A DNA stretch of 64,000 bases, from contig NZ_JAJHUO010000011.1 of the NCBI RefSeq assembly GCF_020859565.1, forward strand, positions 1 to 64,000, in the 5' to 3' direction. A program made the translations under genes and the position numbers. The notes below the pieces were generated by a model. The model ran no database searches and was not told where the DNA came from. It saw only the letters and a list, made by a program, of their open reading frames with translations. Source of the stretch: Saccharothrix luteola (GTDB lineage Bacteria; Actinomycetota; Actinomycetes; Mycobacteriales; Pseudonocardiaceae). This document shows positions 1 to 7,935 of this stretch, piece by piece. Numbering within the stretch: the stretch's first letter is position 1; each line of letters opens with the position of its first letter.

Positions 1-184
1 GGCGCGGGGGGCCCCCCACGCCGGCTGGTACCTCGCCAAGGGGCTGCTCACGGCCGAGCAGGTGCTCGACCTGCCCGAACGGGCCAACGGCATCTGCCGC
101 CGCCTGGCCGGGCACACCGACGCCCTGACCCGGCTGCTGGAGGTCCCCGACGGCCTGCTGGGCGACTTCCCCGACACGGCCTGA
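1..184 (+). CDS. C-terminal fragment, probable acyl-CoA oxidase/dehydrogenase
   Basis: An open frame enters from the left edge and ends in TGA at 182-184, giving about 60 residues. The tail has the layout I associate with acyl-CoA oxidase C-termini: a Trp-Tyr helix, a 'GLLTAEQ' turn, a helix containing Asn and Cys, then a 'VPDGLLGD' ending. Acyl-CoA oxidases carry out the first, FAD-dependent step of beta-oxidation, but no catalytic part is visible here. It converges on the aldehyde dehydrogenase gene, with a hairpin between them. The family call rests on a short stretch and is tentative. Confidence 0.45.
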   Translation, partial: ARGAPHAGWYLAKGLLTAEQVLDLPERANGICRRLAGHTDALTRLLEVPDGLLGDFPDTA

Positions 185-193
185 TCACCGGGT

Positions 194-224
194 GTCCCGC
201 CGTGCGCGGCGCGCACGACGGGAC
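194..224. terminator. Bidirectional hairpin terminator between convergent genes
   Basis: Two 14-base arms (194-207 and 211-224) pair with a single G-U-type mismatch around a 3-base loop. The hairpin sits between the stop of the left-edge gene and the stop of the aldehyde dehydrogenase. There is no T-run, as is common for actinobacterial terminators. Confidence 0.6.
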
Positions 225-242
225 CGTCCCGATCGGACCGGC

Positions 243-1679
243 TCAGCGGCGGGGCAGGAAGATCGACTTGAAGGTCGAGTAGGACGCGAAGCCCTCCGGG
301 CCCAGGTCGTAGCCGAGGCCGCTGGCGGACAGCCCGCCGAACGGCGCGCCCAGGTCCAGGTCGACGAAGTTGACGCCCATCGCTCCCGTTCGGACGGTCC
401 GCGCCACCTCCAGGCCCCGGTCCACGTCGGAGGTCCAGACGGTGCCGCTGAGCCCGTACTCCGAGTCCTCCGCGATCGCCACCGCCTCCTCCAACGAGCG
501 GTACGGGGTCACGGTCAGGACCGGGCCCAGGATCTCCTCGCGGGCGATCGGCGACGAGCCCTCCACGTCACCGAACACCGCGGGGCTGACGTACCAGCCG
601 CCGTCCAGGTCGGGGCGGTCGCCGCCGGCCGCCAGGGTCGCGCCGGACGCCCGGCCCGCGGACACGAAGGACTCCACGCGGGCGCGGTGGGCCTGCGACA
701 CCATCGGGCCCATCTGGGTCGTCGGGTCCGCGGGGTCGCCGATCTTCAACGACGACGCCACCCCCGCCAGGGCCTCCACCAGCTCGTCGTGGTGACGCGC
801 CGGGACCAGCACGCGGGTGCCGGCGTAGCAGGTGTAGCCGTTGGTCATGAAGATCGAGCCGCCCAGCGACCGGCCGACCGACGCGATGTCGGCGTCGTCC
901 AGGACGAGGGCCGCCGAACGGCTGCTCAGCGCGAGGGACACCCGGCGCAGCAGCCGCCCGCACACCTCGCCCACCTCGCGGCCCACGGGTGTCGAACCGG
1001 TGAACGCCACGCGGTCCACCCCGGGGTGTGCGACGAGGTGGCGGCCGATGTCGGCGCCGCCGGTGACGACGTTCAGCGCGCCCGCCAGGCCGGCGCGCTC
1101 CGCGGCGGCCGCCAGTTCCAAGGCGCCCAGCGGTGTCTGCTCGGCGGGTTTGAGGACCACGGCGCAGCCCGCCGCCAACGCGGCGGCGACCTTGAACATG
1201 GCCAGGGGCTGGGGGAAGTTCCACGGGACGACGACGGCCACGACGCCGATCGGCTCGCGCCGCACCACGGTCTCGCCCTCGCCGTCGACCCGGGGTCGGC
1301 GGTCCTCCACGGGCGTCGTCGCGGCCAGACCGGCGTGGTAGCGCACGATGGCGACCGGGGCGAAACCCTCGGCCATCGTGGCCACGGTGATCGGGAGACC
1401 GTTCTGCGCGCTGGTCAACGCCGCGCGGTCGTGGGCGTTCTTCTCCAGCTCGTCCGCGAAGCGCAAGAGAAGTTCGGCCCGCTCCTCGGGGGTGATGCCA
1501 CCCCACTCCGGGGAGCGCAGCGCGCGCCGCGCCGCGGCGACCGCGGCGTCCACATCGGACGCCGTTGACACGGGTGCGGCGCCGACCGGTTCACCGGTGG
1601 CGGGGGAGACCACCGCCGCCGTGCCCCCGCCGGACCGGACCCATTCCCCTCCGATGTACAGGGAATCCCTCGTCGCCAT
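243..1679 (-). CDS. Aldehyde dehydrogenase family protein with altered active-site motif
   Basis: This is a 478-residue NAD(P)-dependent aldehyde dehydrogenase fold. The start is placed at the ATG at 1679 because the protein from there begins with the usual 'LYIGGEW' strand. Visible family motifs are 'PWNFP' (about residue 153), 'KPAEQTP' (about 177), 'FTGST' (about 226), the catalytic Cys in 'GYTCYAG' (about 284) and 'EEILGPV'. The usual 'LELGGKS' motif reads 'LALSSRS' (about 249-255), so the general-base Glu is Ala and the Gly-Gly pair is Ser-Ser. The fold and nucleophile are kept but normal acyl-enzyme hydrolysis is doubtful. It may use another acceptor or be non-catalytic. It is last in a run with the MFS and DUF899 genes. 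Confidence 0.88.
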   Translation of the reverse strand: MATRDSLYIGGEWVRSGGGTAAVVSPATGEPVGAAPVSTASDVDAAVAAARRALRSPEWGGITPEERAELLLRFADELEKNAHDRAALTSAQNGLPITVATMAEGFAPVAIVRYHAGLAATTPVEDRRPRVDGEGETVVRREPIGVVAVVVPWNFPQPLAMFKVAAALAAGCAVVLKPAEQTPLGALELAAAAERAGLAGALNVVTGGADIGRHLVAHPGVDRVAFTGSTPVGREVGEVCGRLLRRVSLALSSRSAALVLDDADIASVGRSLGGSIFMTNGYTCYAGTRVLVPARHHDELVEALAGVASSLKIGDPADPTTQMGPMVSQAHRARVESFVSAGRASGATLAAGGDRPDLDGGWYVSPAVFGDVEGSSPIAREEILGPVLTVTPYRSLEEAVAIAEDSEYGLSGTVWTSDVDRGLEVARTVRTGAMGVNFVDLDLGAPFGGLSASGLGYDLGPEGFASYSTFKSIFLPRR

Positions 1680-1752
1680 GCCGCGCCTCCGCAGTCCGTC
1701 GCGATCGGAAGCACAGTCTCCCCAGGACTCCGAGCGGAAGCTTCTTCGGGAA

Positions 1753-1786
1753 TGCGGTGGTTCCGCGCGACCGCGGAACCACCGCA
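1753..1786 (-). terminator. Perfect 15-bp hairpin between MFS and aldehyde dehydrogenase genes
   Basis: Arms at 1753-1767 and 1772-1786 are exact reverse complements around a 4-base CGAC loop. It follows the MFS stop codon and precedes the aldehyde dehydrogenase start on the minus strand. It could end or attenuate the upstream transcript so that the dehydrogenase is expressed at a lower level. Confidence 0.65.
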
Positions 1787-1799
1787 CGCACCGTCGTTC

Positions 1800-3242
1800 T
1801 TACTTGGCGGTCTCCACGCCGACGGGCTCGGCCGCCGGCGTGGCGGACTGGCCGGCGGGGTTCTTGCCCGGGGCGAACACCGCGGCGATCATGCCGACCA
1901 CCGAGGCGATCGCGCCGACCACGAAGGCGGCCTGGAAGCCGTCCATGGCCGTGGACGGATCACCGTAGCCGCCGTAGGTGGCGAAGGCCGCGCCGAGGAC
2001 CACGACACCGAACACGCCGCCGATCTCGCGCACCGAGCTGTTCACGCCCGACGCGACACCGACGTCGTTCTGCGGCACGGACGCGAACACCAGGTTGATC
2101 GTCGTCGGCAGGCACATCGCGATGCCGATACCGCCGAGGATCAGCGGCACGATGAACGCGCCGTACCCGGTGTCCGGCGCCGCCACCGCGGCGATCCACG
2201 CGAGGCCGACACCCTGCAGCAGCAAGCCGCCGACCATGAACGGCCGGTTGCCCAGCTTGTCGGCGAACCCACCCGCGATCGGGGCGACCAGCAGCGGCAT
2301 GGCCGTCCACGCGAGCAGCCGCAGACCGGTGCCCATCGGGCCGTTGCCCAGGCCCTCCTGGAACATCTGCCCCAGCATGAACAGCGCGCCGATCAGGGCG
2401 AAGTGCTGGAAGAACGCCGAGACGTTGGCGATGGTGAAACCGCGGATGCGGAAGTACTCCATCGGCAGCAGCGGGTGCTCGACGCGCTTCTCCCAGAACA
2501 CGAACGCGACGAGCAGCGCCAGGCCGATGATGATCGACAGGAGCACCTCGGCGTTGCCCCAGCCCAGGGCGGGCTGCCGGACCGCGGCCCACACCAGCCC
2601 GAACAAACCGACCGACGCCAGCGCCAGGCCGACGAGGTCCAGCTTGGGACGCGGGCCGTAGCTCTCCCGCAGCAGCACCGCGGACAGCACGGTGGCGGCG
2701 ATGCCGAACGGCACATTCAGCCAGAAGATCCAGTGCCAGGACAGGCCCTCGGTGATGAGACCGCCGACCACGGGACCGGCCGCGACGGCCAGACCCGAGA
2801 CACTGCCCCAGATGCCCATCGCCATGCCCCGCTTCTCCGGCGGGTAGGCGTCGGACAGCAGCGTCAGGCTCACCGGGATCGCGATGCCCGCCGCCACGCC
2901 CTGCAGGACGCGGGCGACGATCAGGATGCCGACCGTCGGCGCCACGGCGGCCATCGCCGAGGCGATGGTGAACACCGCCAGGCCGATCACGTAGACCCTC
3001 ATCCGGCCGTACCGGTCGCCCAGGGCCGCACCGGTCAGCATCAGACAGCCGAACGCCAGGTTGTAGGCGTTGATGGTCCACTCGAGATCGGCGAGGCTGG
3101 CGTTCAGGTCCTGCCGGATCGTCGGGATGGCCGTCACCACCACCATCACGTCCAGCGACGTGAGGAAGGCGGCCACCGCGACGAGCGCCAGCGTCCAGCC
3201 CGGGCGGGCCGGGCGCTGCGTTGCGGCTGAATCAGACCTCAT
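1800..3242 (-). CDS. MFS drug-efflux transporter, DHA2 (EmrB/QacA) type
   Basis: This 480-residue integral membrane protein has about 14 hydrophobic segments, the number expected of the DHA2 family of proton-driven multidrug exporters. Motif C-like and motif A-like signatures are visible: 'LTSLDVMVVV' in TM1, 'GDRYGRMRV' in the TM2-3 loop and 'GPVVGGL' in TM5. The gene follows the DUF899 gene by 67 bases on the same strand, so the two are probably co-transcribed under the divergent HxlR regulator. In such a setting the pump would export the pathway product or a toxic substrate. The substrate cannot be read from the sequence. Confidence 0.92.
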   Translation of the reverse strand: MRSDSAATQRPARPGWTLALVAVAAFLTSLDVMVVVTAIPTIRQDLNASLADLEWTINAYNLAFGCLMLTGAALGDRYGRMRVYVIGLAVFTIASAMAAVAPTVGILIVARVLQGVAAGIAIPVSLTLLSDAYPPEKRGMAMGIWGSVSGLAVAAGPVVGGLITEGLSWHWIFWLNVPFGIAATVLSAVLLRESYGPRPKLDLVGLALASVGLFGLVWAAVRQPALGWGNAEVLLSIIIGLALLVAFVFWEKRVEHPLLPMEYFRIRGFTIANVSAFFQHFALIGALFMLGQMFQEGLGNGPMGTGLRLLAWTAMPLLVAPIAGGFADKLGNRPFMVGGLLLQGVGLAWIAAVAAPDTGYGAFIVPLILGGIGIAMCLPTTINLVFASVPQNDVGVASGVNSSVREIGGVFGVVVLGAAFATYGGYGDPSTAMDGFQAAFVVGAIASVVGMIAAVFAPGKNPAGQSATPAAEPVGVETAK

Positions 3243-3309
3243 GGCGTAACTCCCGGCTGTGGTAAGACGCGGTCCGCGTCATCGGAACTCCGTTTCTCAG
3301 GTACTGCGG

Positions 3310-3969
3310 TCAGGCGTCGTACTGGTCGTGGAGCCGCCACCACTGGTAGGGGGGCGTCTGCGGCCAGCCCTCGGGCGAGTCCTCCCAGGTCTCCTGCCGC
3401 CCGTAGGGCGTCAGGTCCAGCAGGACGAGGTCGTTGCGGAGGTTGTCGATACCCCGGGCCGCAGTGAAGTAGGTGCGGAACACGCGGTCGTCGTCGGTGC
3501 GCAGGAAGACGCTCAGGCCCGCGCCGCCGTGCACGCCGCAGGCGGCGTCGAAGCCGCTGCCCATGGTCGAGTACCAGGGGATGTCCCAGCCCATGCGCAC
3601 GCGGTAGGGCTCGAACTGCGACACCGGCGCCGGCGAGGTCTGCACGTACGTGGTGTCGCGGGCGTGCAGGTGGGCCAGGTGGGGAGTGCTGTCGGCGGTG
3701 GCCGAGCAGCCGGGGCAGCGGTGGTCCGAACCCGGCTCCATCATGAAGTGGTAGACGATGAGCTGGCGGCGCCCGTCGAACAGCTCGACGAGGTTCTTCT
3801 TCCCGTCGACGCCTTCGAAGACGTAGTCCGTGTCGAACTCCACCATCGGCATCCGACGCCTGCGCGCGGCGAGGGCGTCCAGCGCGCGGGTCATCTTCTT
3901 CTCTTCGACGAGCAGCTCCTCCCGAGCTGCTTCCCACTCCCGCGCGGAGACGATCGGCGGCAGCTTCAT
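3310..3969 (-). CDS. DUF899 family thioredoxin-like protein
   Basis: This 219-residue protein starts at the ATG at 3969, which is preceded by an AGGAG Shine-Dalgarno. It shows the DUF899 layout: an N-terminal charged helix, 'YHFMM', then 'CPGC' (about residue 92), the conserved 'MGW..PWYS' stretch and a 'VFRTYFT' strand. DUF899 proteins are thioredoxin-fold and are often predicted as dithiol-disulfide oxidoreductases; their reactions are mostly unproven. The gene is divergent from the HxlR regulator across a 133-base region with palindromes, so it is the likely first gene of the regulated operon with the MFS pump. Confidence 0.88.
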   Translation of the reverse strand: MKLPPIVSAREWEAAREELLVEEKKMTRALDALAARRRRMPMVEFDTDYVFEGVDGKKNLVELFDGRRQLIVYHFMMEPGSDHRCPGCSATADSTPHLAHLHARDTTYVQTSPAPVSQFEPYRVRMGWDIPWYSTMGSGFDAACGVHGGAGLSVFLRTDDDRVFRTYFTAARGIDNLRNDLVLLDLTPYGRQETWEDSPEGWPQTPPYQWWRLHDQYDA

Positions 3970-4038
3970 GAGCACTCCTGTGGTTCGGCTTTCTTCGACT
4001 GGCGCACGCCGGCGAGGCGTGGACGGGGACACAGTAGC

Positions 4039-4082
4039 AGCTACTCCTAAATAAGGAGTAGCTACACTCCCACTCAGGAGTG
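4039..4082. promoter_or_regulatory. Twin inverted-repeat operator between DUF899 and HxlR genes
   Basis: A perfect 10-bp inverted repeat (AGCTACTCCT at 4039-4048 with its complement at 4054-4063) is followed by a second, shorter one (CACTCC at 4065-4070 with GGAGTG at 4077-4082). Both use the same ACTCC/GGAGT half-site. They lie in the divergent promoter region just upstream of the HxlR gene, so autoregulation and control of the DUF899-MFS operon are the natural inference. Confidence 0.65.
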
Positions 4083-4102
4083 AACGGGGTACACTCGGCC
4101 GT

Positions 4103-4765
4103 GTGGCAACCAGGCGCAGGTACGGTGACCGGTGTGGTGTCGCGCACGCGTTGGACGTGCTGGGTGAGCGGTGGGCGCTGCTGATCGTCCGTGACCTGCT
4201 GCTGGGTCCGAAGCGGTTCACCGACATCCAGACCGGCCTCACCGGCGCGGGACCCAACGTCCTGACGACCCGCCTCAACGCCCTCCTGGCGGCGGGCGTG
4301 GTCCGCAAGCGGACGCTGCCCCCGCCGGCGGGCTCGCGGGTCTACGAGCTGACCGAGTGGGGCGCCGAGCTGGAGCCCATCGTCATAGCGCTGGGCATGT
4401 GGGGCGCGCGGTCGCCCGTGCTGCGGCCCGAGGGCGAGCTGCGCGCGGACTCGCTCATGCTGTCGGTGCTCGGCGCGCTCGACCCCGCCTCCGCAGGGCC
4501 CGCCGGCGGCGTCTTCGAGGTCCACCTCGGCCAGGACGCCTTCACCGTCACGGTTCGTGACGCCGTACGCGTCACCCGCGGCCAGGCGACCGGTCCGCTG
4601 GACGCCACCGTCCACACCGACAGCAACACCCTGGGCGCGCTGATGGCCGGCGAAGTGGACGTGGCCTCGGCGATCACCGCGGGACAGGTCGTCCTGAGCG
4701 GTGACGAGGCCGCCGGACGCGCACTGCTGGCCGCCGTCTCCGGGATCGACGTCTCCGTGGCGTGA
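4103..4765 (+). CDS. HxlR-family regulator with C-terminal SCP2-like ligand domain
   Basis: This 220-residue protein has an N-terminal HxlR winged helix (about 1-95, with 'LGERWALLIVRDLLLG' and 'TDIQTGL') followed by a C-terminal half resembling SCP2/sterol-carrier domains ('VTRGQATGPLDATVHTD', 'GEVDVASAITAG'). HxlR proteins usually have only the 100-120-residue DNA-binding part. The added domain may bind a hydrophobic inducer. GTG at 4103 is taken as the start because it gives the conserved N-terminus; no strong ribosome site precedes it, so the message may be nearly leaderless. It is divergent from DUF899/MFS and upstream of the first monooxygenase. Confidence 0.88.
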   Translation: MATRRRYGDRCGVAHALDVLGERWALLIVRDLLLGPKRFTDIQTGLTGAGPNVLTTRLNALLAAGVVRKRTLPPPAGSRVYELTEWGAELEPIVIALGMWGARSPVLRPEGELRADSLMLSVLGALDPASAGPAGGVFEVHLGQDAFTVTVRDAVRVTRGQATGPLDATVHTDSNTLGALMAGEVDVASAITAGQVVLSGDEAAGRALLAAVSGIDVSVA

Positions 4766-4862
4766 CCAACGATCCCCGCAATTTGGGAGATGCATTATAG
4801 ACCCCTTGCGGCACATGCTCCTATGCGTCACCGGCTGGTCGGGCCGAGGCACTCGGGAGGAC

Positions 4863-6041
4863 ATGGTGTTGCAGACCAAGACGCCGTCGCGCGTCGAACT
4901 CGTCAAGCGGGCGGCCGACGTCGTGCCACTGCTGCGAGAGCGATCGCTGTGGATCGACGAGAACCGTCGGCTCCCCGACGACGTCATCGCCGCCCTGGAG
5001 GACTCGGGCCTGCTGAAGATGCAGCTCCCCACCCAGTACGGCGGCTACGAGAGCGACGCCCGCAGCCTGGTCGACGTCCACGCCGAACTGGCCAAGGGCG
5101 ACAACTCCGCCGCGTTCTGCGTCTCGGTGTGGGCCCTGCTGAACTGGATGGCCGGCCTGTGGCCCGACTCGGTCCAGGAAGAGGTCTTCGGCGCCAACCC
5201 CAACGCCCGCGTGTGCGGCACCCTCGCCCTGGGCGGCACGGCGGCCCGGGTCGACGGCGGCTGGCTGTTCAACGGCAGCTGGCGCTTCAACAGCGCCGTC
5301 CTGCACAGCCACTGGAAGATCACCGCCGCCATGGCCGACGACGGCAGCGGCCCGGTCACCGCCCTCATCCCGGTGCCGGACTTCCGCATCGTCGACGACT
5401 GGCACACCAACGGCCTGCCGGGCTCGGGCAGCGTCACCACCGTCGCCGAGAACGTGTTCGTGCCCGCCGAGCGGGTCATCGCGACCATGGACTTCTTCAC
5501 CGACCAGTGCAAGTCCGAGACGAACAAGGTGAAGCCCGGCTACCAGGTGCCCATGCTCGTCACCTCCACGGCCGCCACCGCCGGCCAGCTGATCGGCTCC
5601 GCGAAGTACGTCCTCGAGACCTTCCTCGACCGCCTCGACGGCCGCTCGATCACCTACACGGACTACACCAGCCAGCGCGAGGCCCCGGTCACCCACCTCC
5701 AGGTCGGCGAGGCGGCGTTGCTGATCGAGGAAGCCGAGACCCGCGCGCACCTGTTCGCCGACCTCATCACCGAGAAGATGCGCACCAACGAGGAGTGGAC
5801 GCAGCAGGAGCGCGTGCGCTCTCGCGTGCAGCTCGGCCGGGTGGCCCAGCTCTGCAAGCAGGCCGTCGACATCATCGCGATGGCGAGCGGCGGCTCGTCG
5901 ATCTTCCGCGAGGTGCCGATCACGCGCGTCCAGCGCGACGTGCACGCGGTCTCCATCCACGCGCTGACCCACCCCGGGACCAACATCGAGCTGTACGGCC
6001 GCGTCCTGTGCGGTTTGGAACCCAACACTCCCTACCTGTGA
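4863..6041 (+). CDS. Flavin-dependent monooxygenase, acyl-CoA dehydrogenase fold (first copy)
   Basis: This 392-residue protein starts at the ATG at 4863, behind a GGGAGG Shine-Dalgarno. It has the acyl-CoA dehydrogenase fold: N-terminal helices ('LLRERSLWIDENRRLP'), a middle beta domain ('WRFNSAVLHSHW', 'SGSVTT') and a C-terminal helical domain ending 'LCGLEPNTPYL'. The 'GSWRFNSA..H' type of motif and lack of a clear catalytic Glu place it with HpaH/HsaA/DszC-like reduced-flavin monooxygenases rather than true dehydrogenases. Such enzymes need a separate flavin reductase, and none is seen in the window. It is closely similar along its whole length to the protein encoded at 9711-10892. The epoxide-hydrolase-like gene follows after 35 bases. 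Confidence 0.86.
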   Translation: MVLQTKTPSRVELVKRAADVVPLLRERSLWIDENRRLPDDVIAALEDSGLLKMQLPTQYGGYESDARSLVDVHAELAKGDNSAAFCVSVWALLNWMAGLWPDSVQEEVFGANPNARVCGTLALGGTAARVDGGWLFNGSWRFNSAVLHSHWKITAAMADDGSGPVTALIPVPDFRIVDDWHTNGLPGSGSVTTVAENVFVPAERVIATMDFFTDQCKSETNKVKPGYQVPMLVTSTAATAGQLIGSAKYVLETFLDRLDGRSITYTDYTSQREAPVTHLQVGEAALLIEEAETRAHLFADLITEKMRTNEEWTQQERVRSRVQLGRVAQLCKQAVDIIAMASGGSSIFREVPITRVQRDVHAVSIHALTHPGTNIELYGRVLCGLEPNTPYL

Positions 6042-6076
6042 TCGACCCGTCGACAACGAACCGCTGTGGAGCAGGT

Positions 6077-7234
6077 ATGAAGCCGTTTCGGATCGATGTA
6101 CCGCAGAGTGCCCTCGACGACCTGAAAGCCAGGATCGCCAACACCCGGTGGCCGGTCGGGCTGCCCGAGGCGGGCTGGGACCGCGGTGTCCCCGTGGACT
6201 ACCTCAAAGACCTCGCCGAGTACTGGCGCACCCAGTACGACTGGCGGCGCATCGAGGAGCGCTTGAACTCCACCCCGATGTTCACCACCACGATCGACGG
6301 GGCGAACATCCACTTCCTGCACGTCCGCTCGCCCGAGCCCGACGCCGTGCCGATGATCATCACGCACGGCTGGCCCGGCTCGGTCGTGGAGTTCGTCGAC
6401 GTCCTCGGCCCCCTCACCGACCCGCGCGCGCACGGCGGCGACCCCGCCGACGCCTTCCACCTCGTCATCCCCTCGATGCCGGGCTTCGGCTTCTCCGGCC
6501 CCGCCGAGGCGGGCTGGAACACGCAGCGCGTCGGCGCCGCGTGGGCGCAGCTGATGAGCGAGCTGGGCTACGAGCAGTACATCGCGCAGGGCGCGGACTT
6601 CGGTTCCGGCGTCGCCCTGGTGCAGGGCCTGCAGGACTCCGAGCACGTGCTCGGAGTGCACGTGAACACCCTCGTGACCGCACCGAGCGACGACCCCGCC
6701 GACCTGGAGGGGCTGACCGACGAGGACCGCCGCCGGATGGCGCGCTCCCAGCGGTTCGTCGACATCCTGTCCGGGTCGATGAAGCTGCAGGCGACGCGAC
6801 CCCACACGGTCGCCTACAGCATCACCGACTCCGCCGTCGGGCAGCTCGCGTGGATCGTCGAGAAGTACATGGACTGGGCGGACACCACCACCGCACCCGA
6901 GGACGCCGTCGACCGCGACCGCATCCTCGACATCGTCACGATCTACTGGCTCACCGGGACCGGCGGCTCGTCCGCCCAGTTCTACTACGAGAGCTTCGAC
7001 TTCCTGCCCATCGGGCCCAACGCGGGCCGGTACTTCCCGCTGTCGGTGCCCGTCGGCGTGGCGGTGTTCCCGGAGCCCCCGTTCGTCCCGGTGCGCCGGT
7101 TCGCCGAGCGCGAGTTCGCCACCATCGTGCACTGGAACGAATATGACCGCGGCGGCAACTTCGCCGCGATGGAGGAACCCGACCTGTTCATCGGGGACCT
7201 GCGGGAATTCCGCCGCAAGCTGAAGCAAGGTTGA
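6077..7234 (+). CDS. Epoxide-hydrolase-like alpha/beta hydrolase lacking the catalytic His
   Basis: This 385-residue protein has the N-terminal EHN domain of microsomal-type epoxide hydrolases (about 1-110) followed by an alpha/beta-hydrolase core. The oxyanion motif 'HGWPGS' is at about 97-102 and the nucleophile Asp lies in 'QGADFGS' (about D174). The C-terminal motif normally read as GGHFAA is here GGNFAA (Asn at about 361, codon AAC at 7157-7159). The charge-relay His is therefore absent, so it may form but not hydrolyse the ester intermediate, or act as a binding protein or cyclase. EHN-type homologues occur in enediyne and polyketide clusters. It sits between a monooxygenase and SgcJ-like genes. 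Confidence 0.88.
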   Translation: MKPFRIDVPQSALDDLKARIANTRWPVGLPEAGWDRGVPVDYLKDLAEYWRTQYDWRRIEERLNSTPMFTTTIDGANIHFLHVRSPEPDAVPMIITHGWPGSVVEFVDVLGPLTDPRAHGGDPADAFHLVIPSMPGFGFSGPAEAGWNTQRVGAAWAQLMSELGYEQYIAQGADFGSGVALVQGLQDSEHVLGVHVNTLVTAPSDDPADLEGLTDEDRRRMARSQRFVDILSGSMKLQATRPHTVAYSITDSAVGQLAWIVEKYMDWADTTTAPEDAVDRDRILDIVTIYWLTGTGGSSAQFYYESFDFLPIGPNAGRYFPLSVPVGVAVFPEPPFVPVRRFAEREFATIVHWNEYDRGGNFAAMEEPDLFIGDLREFRRKLKQG

Positions 7235-7357
7235 GGTCTGCGCAAGCGTGGAGATGGCAGTCCACAAGGATGCGGAGATGATTGACAGGGCGGCTGCCGA
7301 ACTGGCACGGACGGTCGTGAACCAGCGGCGTGTCGCTCTTTCCACCCTCGTGGGCGG

Positions 7358-7383
7358 CAGGTCCCGCCCCAGTTCGGGACCTG
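7358..7383 (+). terminator. Hairpin after the epoxide-hydrolase-like gene
   Basis: Arms CAGGTCCCG (7358-7366) and CGGGACCTG (7375-7383) are perfectly complementary around 8 bases, followed by a pyrimidine stretch. The hairpin lies in the 186-base gap before the first SgcJ-like gene and may terminate or attenuate the upstream transcript. Confidence 0.5.
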
Positions 7384-7420
7384 TTCCTTCCGCCGTCCAC
7401 CTAGCAACAAGGAGTCACCG

Positions 7421-7897
7421 ATGACCAGCACGGCATCGAGTGTCGTCGATCGCGAGGCGATGCTGAACTCGTACTACGGTCCGTTCACCAGCGAGAAGGA
7501 GAAGGAAGTCCTCGGTGTTCCGCTGCGCCTCGTCGGCGCGTGGGCGAAGAACGACGCCGCCGGCGTGGCGGACACCTTCACCGAGGACGGCATCCTCATC
7601 CTGCCGGGCGACGTGTTGAAGAAGGGGCGCGAGGAAATCCGCGCCTTCATGCAGGCGGCCTACTCGGGCCCGTTCAAGGGCACCGGCGTCACCGGCAACC
7701 CGGTCGACGTCCGCTTCGTCTCCGACGACGTCGCGCTGCTGCGCACGCACGGCGGCATCCTCGCCCCCGGCGAGACCGAGATCGCGCCCGAGCTCGCGGT
7801 GCGGTCGACGTGGGTGTGCGTGAAGCAGGATGGCGAGTGGCGGCTCGCGGGCTACCAGAACAGCCCTCGGGGCGACGGCGCGACCCTGCGCTGGTAA
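7421..7897 (+). CDS. SgcJ/SnoaL-like small protein, copy 1
   Basis: This 158-residue NTF2-like (cone-shaped alpha+beta barrel) protein belongs to the SgcJ/EcaC family. The family signature is visible: 'AWAKNDAAGVADTFTEDG', an 'EEIRAFM' helix, 'HGGIL', 'ELAVRSTWV' and a terminal 'YQNSP'. SgcJ-like proteins are named after enediyne-cluster proteins of unresolved role; NTF2-like relatives act as isomerases, cyclases or hydroxylase partners. The ATG follows a good AAGGAG site. The gene lies 38 bases upstream of a second family member, and a third is at 9161-9616. No catalytic residue can be assigned by eye. Confidence 0.85.
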   Translation: MTSTASSVVDREAMLNSYYGPFTSEKEKEVLGVPLRLVGAWAKNDAAGVADTFTEDGILILPGDVLKKGREEIRAFMQAAYSGPFKGTGVTGNPVDVRFVSDDVALLRTHGGILAPGETEIAPELAVRSTWVCVKQDGEWRLAGYQNSPRGDGATLRW

Positions 7898-7935
7898 CCA
7901 GCCGGTAGTTCGGAGCGAACCAAGGAGTGCCAGAA

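Noticed and set aside
192..1568. Long + strand frame opposite the aldehyde dehydrogenase
   Set aside because: Antisense shadow typical of high-GC DNA; the minus strand has clear family motifs. The same holds for other long antisense frames in the window.
7254..7424. 56-codon frame whose stop overlaps the SgcJ copy 1 start (ATGA)
   Set aside because: It contains the hairpin at 7358-7383 and the SgcJ ribosome site, has no ribosome site of its own and no recognisable family.
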